Translations under genes and position numbers: made by a program
Shown: piece by piece, positions 58,754 through 64,000 of the stretch
Numbering within the stretch: position 1 is the first letter of the stretch
Layout of the letters: every line of letters begins with the position of its first letter
Notes under the pieces: model-generated
Told to the model about the DNA's origin: nothing
What the model saw: only the letters and a program-made list of their open reading frames with translations
The model's database searches: none
Origin: Mallotus nudiflorus
Taxonomy: Eukaryota > Streptophyta > Magnoliopsida > Malpighiales > Euphorbiaceae
Direction: 5' to 3'
Assembly: GCA_947683625.1 (NCBI GenBank)
Contig: CANTUR010001443.1
Coordinates: 1,234,501-1,298,500, forward strand
Length of the DNA stretch: 64,000 nucleotides

Positions 58754-61633
58754 AACAAAAATACAGAAAGAAAAAAATAGCTTCTCCCTTTCTTTCCCGC
58801 TCAACCCATACCCTTACCCTCACTGTGCCTCCCCGTCCTTCATGCCGAACTGCATCTCATCGCCACCAGCCGCCACCAACCTCTTCCTCCTTCTTCCCTC
58901 TTCCTCCCCGACACCGTCCGACAGTTAGCAGCTCACCGAGGAAGATAGAAATGGCAACAACAGTTGGTGAAGCTTCTCACCATCGATCGCTTTTTCGGCT
59001 ACCATTTCGAGCACCGACGATCTTTATCAACTCCCTGAGCTCCTGTGGTCCTTAATTCAAGCTCCATTTGAGCTTAAACCTAATCATTTGTAAGTTTTCT
59101 CGATTTTTCAGTTTTTAGCTAATTTATTTTTTATTTTTTTGAGTTGATTTTTGGTTAATTTAAGCAAACTCCCTTAACAAATGTTGATTATAATAGCTTA
59201 ATTTCCATGAAAATATTTTTTTATAATTTTTTGAATTTATTTTAATTTTTATGATTTTTTTATTATTATTTATTTAATTTTTGTAAATTAATTTATTAAA
59301 TTATAAAATTGGTTGATTTGGTGTTATTATAAGTTGATATTAATTTTAGAGAAAAGAAAATAATTTTTAGGATTTTTATACAATTTTTAGTAATATTTTT
59401 AGTTTATGTAAATATTGGATTATTAAGTTAAATGTGTATTTTTGTTGAAATTATTGTTTAATAATGTGTTTTAGTTAATATTATTATTATATATGTTGAT
59501 AAAATAATTTTAATGATTTTATAGAATTTTTGAGAAAATTATTTAGTATTATGTATATTTTGAAATTATTAGGGTAGTGATAATTATACTTAAATATTGT
59601 GTTTTAGATGGTTTTAGAATTATTTAGGGTATTAAAAGGATTTTTATAAATTAATTACTATTTTTAACTAATTAATACTAATTTTTGCAAATTATGTTCA
59701 AATAATATATTATTTACAAAATTAATGATTAAATGAGTTTTTAATAACTTTTAATAAATAATTAGGCTATTTATATTATTTGAATATATAAAAGTGAATT
59801 TTCACTATTTTATATTGAATTATCAAGAAATTTGATTTTTGATAATATTATATTATTATTTTGAGATTTTTACTTAATTAGTTTGTGGAAATAATTATAT
59901 TTAGTGTGTTAATGTTAAATATGCTATATTTTGATATTTTGAGGAGATTTGTGGAAATTATTGGTTTTTAATATATTTATTATATTATTTGTATTCTTGG
60001 TGGAATTGTGGACTTCGGTTGGAACTTGTGTAGTTCGGGGTTTCAACCGAAGGTGTTGAGTGTTCTGTTTCTAGAAGTGTATTTTCTTGTAAGATCAGCT
60101 CTACTTTTTAGTAGAGAAATGTCCGATTTACAGAGGAAGAAGCTCTGCCGAATTTTCGGTAGAATTTTTGTAAAATGTGACATCGAGTCGATCCTAAAAT
60201 TTTGTGTCTGTCTTGGTTTTCAATCTTTCGTTAGAGTCTTCTTTTAGAAATTCTTAGAATATTAAGTTAGATTTGTTCTGATTATGTTATTATTTTATTA
60301 TTTAGTTGTGCCAAGACCGAGGTTTAGTGGATCGAGCCTGTTAAACCAGCCTCGAGGAGCCCAAACTTATGAGTTGTTATTTTATATATACATTGCACTT
60401 AGGTTGCATGTTTTAGAATATACATGTTTTGATTTATATTTATTCATAAAATGTTTCATTAAATGCTTAAGTATACTTTAGGTATATTTTTAGTATATTT
60501 TTGATATATTTCTAAACAAATGCATGTTTTACTTTTGATTTGTACTTAAATTATTTTTAAGTATATTACTGGTTTATTTTTGGTATATTTCATGTTTTAA
60601 TTGAATTTATTTGACATATATATACTCGAAATATATTAAATTTATTTTAGGTATATTATATATATATATGGTTTATTTTACTGTTATGAATGTCATTCTG
60701 CATTATTTATTTTCCCATATGTATGATTTATTTTAAATGAAGGATATCGATAGAACGTGCTACCTAATAGGCAGCACTAAGACCGTGTATGTACCGGTGC
60801 AATAGATGTAAGGTTGAGTGAGGATTACTTATAGTAATTATGATTTGATTGAGATTAATCGATTGATTGAGATGTGATGTGATTGATAGTGTGGTTGTTG
60901 GAGCTCAGTTAACCTAGTGTCTCAAGGCCAATCACACTGATAGTCAGACTGCTGGAGCTCGGTTGACTTTGTCTCTGGGGCAGTCTACTGTCCGTATAGA
61001 ATAAGTGAATTTATTTGAAATTAAGTGAGCCTGTATGGCTAGAGAGTTATTGTTGGTTGAGATTACGATTATATAGGGTTCTATTTGATCCTTCATAAAC
61101 TTATGTTTTTCAGTATTATTATATAAAGTGATTTTCAGCATCTATTTGAAATGCTTGTATATATATTTATTATATACAAATGATTGATTGCATTTGACAT
61201 TAGGAAATGCATGTATATATATTATAACAATTCACTCAGTGAGGCCTGACTCTCCTCAGTTGATTTTTCAGGAGATTTTTTTCCTCAGACCTTAATAGTA
61301 GGCCCATTCGCCAGATTTCTTCAGCCCCAACTATTTTATGTAAATTATCTATTTAACTTTATTTATACTCTAGAAAACTACAATGGTGGATTGTACTTTG
61401 TATTTGTATGTTGGTTGTTAATTCAGAGGTCTTTCTCTGAATATTGTATTAATATATTTTATTTTATGATATGGCAGAATCTATTTTTATTCTATTGGTG
61501 TGAGATTTAAATTAGGGTGCATATTTTATTTATTATTGCATGCTTTTATCTTTTAAGGCTTGCTACGGGTTTCGGATTCGAAAGAATTCCCATTCCTTAG
61601 CGCTAGTCATGACTCCCAGTTTGGGTCGTGACC
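58371..61633 (+). mobile_element. 5' LTR of the right-hand Tekay element
   Basis: It starts tgtaataaccctag and ends gggtcgtgacc (CA changed to CC). The LTR is 3.26 kb. A microsatellite (58686-58752) with TATA-like text precedes a GC- and pyrimidine-rich leader island (58781-58950). Hairpins at 60099-60116 and 60145-60162, exon-like block from 60306 (after tattatttag; donor decayed to atgagt), stem modules 60888-60938 and 60941-60990. Same subfamily as 32987-38932. Confidence 0.85.
58686..58752. repeat. GT/TA microsatellite
   Basis: Alternating runs of TG and TA in the LTR, just before the presumed transcript start. Confidence 0.93.
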
Positions 61634-61636
61634 AAG

Positions 61637-61649
61637 TTGGTATCAGAGC
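61637..61649 (+). promoter_or_regulatory. Primer binding site, initiator tRNA-Met type
   Basis: ttggtatcagagc three bases after the LTR end, as in the other Tekay elements. Confidence 0.87.
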
Positions 61650-61834
61650 AAAGTCTATATCTGGGCCTAGGTTGTTAGAGTTGTAGCCCTAGATTTTCTA
61701 ATATTGTGTTTTCTTTTGAAACTACTGTAGTTTATTAGGTTCAAGTATGTCTTCAATAAGTTTTTCTTGATTTAATTTTTTGCGTAATCCTTAGTTATCT
61801 ATTTTGTCTGAATCCTTTTGTTTGTCTTTTCAGA

Positions 61835-63180
61835 ATGAGGAGATGAGCACATGTTGCTCCACCGATCATTGAGGTCGAGGATGATGAGTCCTTTCAGGAT
61901 GAGATTTTACCTCATAAGCAGCTAGCTAGGCATAGAGGTCATGGTAGAGGTAGACCTCGAGGAGCAGCAGGTCGTCATAGACAGTGTGAGCTACAGGATG
62001 AGGAACTTGTTGAGCCTGAGTTTGATGATGCTCCTATACCTCCAGTTGCACTGTCAATTCAACCTATTTATCAGCAAGGTATGTCTGACCCTGAGGCAGC
62101 ACTGTTCTATGCTAGAGTTGGTCGGATAGCTTTTGATGTGACATCAGACCCGTTGGACTTTCTGCATGCGATTGAGACAAGGACTTAGACTACTCACACT
62201 AAGTCAGCGGATCATGATCGTCGAGTTGTCAATAGAGGGATCAACCCTGGATTGGTTCATATAGATGTTTCAGCTTTATATAACGATGATGACCTGGGCA
62301 TAGTTCAAAGAGCGATTTATGAGGAGATTCTGCTTAGAGCCACTCCGTATGAGCTACAGACTAATGAGTATTTCCAAGGGTGATAGATCTGTTAAGGACT
62401 ACACCAGAGAGTTTCTTCGACTCGAAAAATATGTAAAGGATTTGATCAGGGATCCATATTTCATAGTCACCACCTATATTACTGGTTTGGATTCTGCTTT
62501 TGCTGGGATGCCTACAGTAGGCCTTACTCTGGAGTCGGTAATAGAGCTAGCCAAGGAGATTGAGTTAAGGCTAGTCAGGCAAGGAGCTGTGTCTGATTAT
62601 TACCAGTTGGGCACTCAGTCAGGAGGATTTCAGACTACTCCGTATTTGAGTTTTCAGATTGGTTCAAGTAGTCAGTAGAGAGGCCCAGTACAGCAGAGCC
62701 AAAGATAGCAGCAAAGAGTGCATAAGAGTAGTAGACATGGTCGTGGGGGTTAGCGTAGAATAATCAGATTTAGGTCAAGTGCTTCAAGCAGCAGTAATGG
62801 TCGCAGTTCTAAGTCAGTGGCCAGTGTTTGCCAGATGTGTGACAGAGTCCATTAGGGACCGTGTAATATGACGTCACTGACTTATATTTTATGCGGACAG
62901 ATAGGACAGTTTTCCAAATCATGTCCCTATTATGGTTATCAGTCATAACAGATTTTGTAGTTTCCACAGCAATCGATTACCAATGCAGCACTAGTTCCTT
63001 TTTAGTTACCTCTAGCTCAGCACCCGAGTTCGACTCAGATTGTTGCTCAACAAGGACATGGTAGAGGTACCAAAGGAGATGCTAGAGGTTTTGGCCAGGC
63101 ATCTACCAGTCAGCAGGGAGGTTGAGGTCAGGCTAGAGTTTTCTACCTCACTCAGTAGGATGCTCAGGCATGTAATGCCT
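61835..63180 (+). pseudogene. Tekay gag of the right-hand element
   Basis: The ATG at 61835 follows tcttttcag by one base. The N-terminal part (VEVDDESFQDE-like, GRGRPRGAAGRH) and MSDPEAALFYARVGR are readable, then frames break near 62200. The stretch 62319-62678 holds MRRFCLEPLRMSYR, KDYTREFLRLEKYVKDLI and LTLESVIELAKEIELRLVRQGA. The zinc knuckle near 62895 has lost its first Cys and its His (LCGQIGQFSKSC). TGA appears already at codon 4. Non-functional. Confidence 0.82.
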
Positions 63181-63182
63181 TC

Positions 63183-64000
63183 GTGGCAGGTATTTTTTCT
63201 ATTTGTTACCTGGATGCTTGGGTTTTGTTTGATCTGGGTGTCATGCATTCCTTTTTATCTCCTATGTTTACTTTGAAATCTTATTGGCAAGCTTCGAGGA
63301 TGGCTTTTCCTTTGTCTATTGCCACTCCTCTAAGCAATTCTTTGGACACCGACGTTGTTCTTTCTAGTTGTCCAATTTTCATCAGAGGTAGAGAATTGCC
63401 CCCAGATTTAGTGTTATTGGATGTGATGGAATTTGATGTGATCCTCGGTATGGATTGGTTGTCTCAGCACTATGCTGTTGTGGATTGTTGGAGTAAAAAG
63501 GTGATATTCAGAATTCCTGATGAAGAAAAGTTTAAGTTTATTGTTGATAAGAGTTTTACACCTCAGAATTTCATCTCCGTTATCACGGCTAGGAAGATGC
63601 TGAGGAAGGGTTGTCAGGGATATTTGGCATTAGTCAGGGATACTTTAGTGGAGAAGTTGTCATTCATAGATGTTCCTATTGCTTGTGAGTTTCCTGATAT
63701 TTTTCCTAAGGAGTTGCCAAGTTTACCACCTCACAGAAAGATTAAGTTCTGTATAGATATGGTTCCAGGCATTACTCCTATTTCAATGCCACCCTACAAA
63801 ATGGCTCCTGCAGAGTTAAAAGAGTTGAAGGAGCAGTTGCAGGAATTGCTGGATAAGGGTTTTATCAGACCCAGTGTTTCTCCTTAGGGTGCACCGGTCC
63901 TGTTTGTGAGGAAGAAGGATGGTACCCTAAGATTTTGCATTAACTGCAGAGAGCTAAATAAGGTGACAATGAAGAACAAGTATCCTCTCCCAAGGATAGA
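63183..64000 (+). pseudogene. Tekay protease and start of RT, cut by the window end
   Basis: A long open stretch (63183-63887). The protease site reads DLGVMHSFLS where DSGATH is usual, so Ser and Thr of the site are replaced although Asp remains. The second motif DVILGMDWLSQHY is intact. RT begins CQGYLALVRDT, EFPDIFPKELPSLPPHR, KELKEQLQELLDKGFIRPSVSP, then TAG replaces Trp at 63885, and reading continues as GAPVLFVRKKDGTLRFC to the window end. The first codon in this stretch is GTG-like; true translation would come from the gag ATG. Confidence 0.87.

Overview
The window looks like transposon-dense nuclear DNA from a higher plant, probably a eudicot. It has AT-rich spacers, no operon-like organisation, and layers of decayed LTR retrotransposons of plant lineages: Ty3/gypsy Tekay (Del) chromovirus, Tat and Athila, plus Ty1/copia. 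There is also one hAT transposase relic and one poly(A)-tailed retroposon. I found no intact host gene and no tRNA, rRNA or CRISPR array. The species cannot be named from the sequence alone.

Left block (1-16548). This is a plus-strand Tekay element whose 5' LTR starts before the window. Another Tekay-type LTR (ending at 1316) sits inside that LTR. A complete minus-strand Tekay element (2706-14132, two LTRs of about 3.2 kb, 5-bp target duplication GAGAG) sits inside its gag gene. The host element resumes at 14133 with gag end, protease and RT, then jumps at about 15540 straight into its 3' LTR.

Middle-left (16549-26100). A copia LTR end, primer site and gag relic come first. Then follows the 3' half of an Athila element: integrase, env-like third ORF, 3' untranslated region with hairpin repeats, polypurine tract and 3' LTR, which carries a possible MITE and a 49-bp tandem repeat. 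From 26100 to 31570 I see only AT-rich spacer with possible MITEs.

Centre (31571-51450). A minus-strand Tat element is bounded by two related LTR pieces. It contains gag, protease, RT, two RNase H regions and integrase in heavily decayed form, plus an opposite-strand (plus) gene-like ORF between pol and the 3' LTR. Between its left LTR and the rest lies a nested pile: a Tekay LTR of a second subfamily (32987-38932) holding a clean solo LTR (34248-37338, target duplication TTAAG), then the 3' LTR and integrase end of a minus-strand Tekay element (38933-43589).

Right (51450-64000). A short copia-like LTR, a poly(A)-tailed retroposon, an inverted Athila 3' region, a hAT transposase pseudogene (55452-57535), and a plus-strand Tekay element (58371 to the window end: LTR, primer site, gag, protease, start of RT).

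The most unusual signal is inside the Tekay LTRs. At least five diverged copies share short GC-rich blocks bounded by consensus splice sites. They also share a set of hairpins whose arms change sequence between copies yet stay complementary. This suggests a long, structured and possibly spliced RNA leader. The Tat antisense ORF, with its own splice-like sites, is the second candidate system. Both come from reading by eye and have not been tested computationally.
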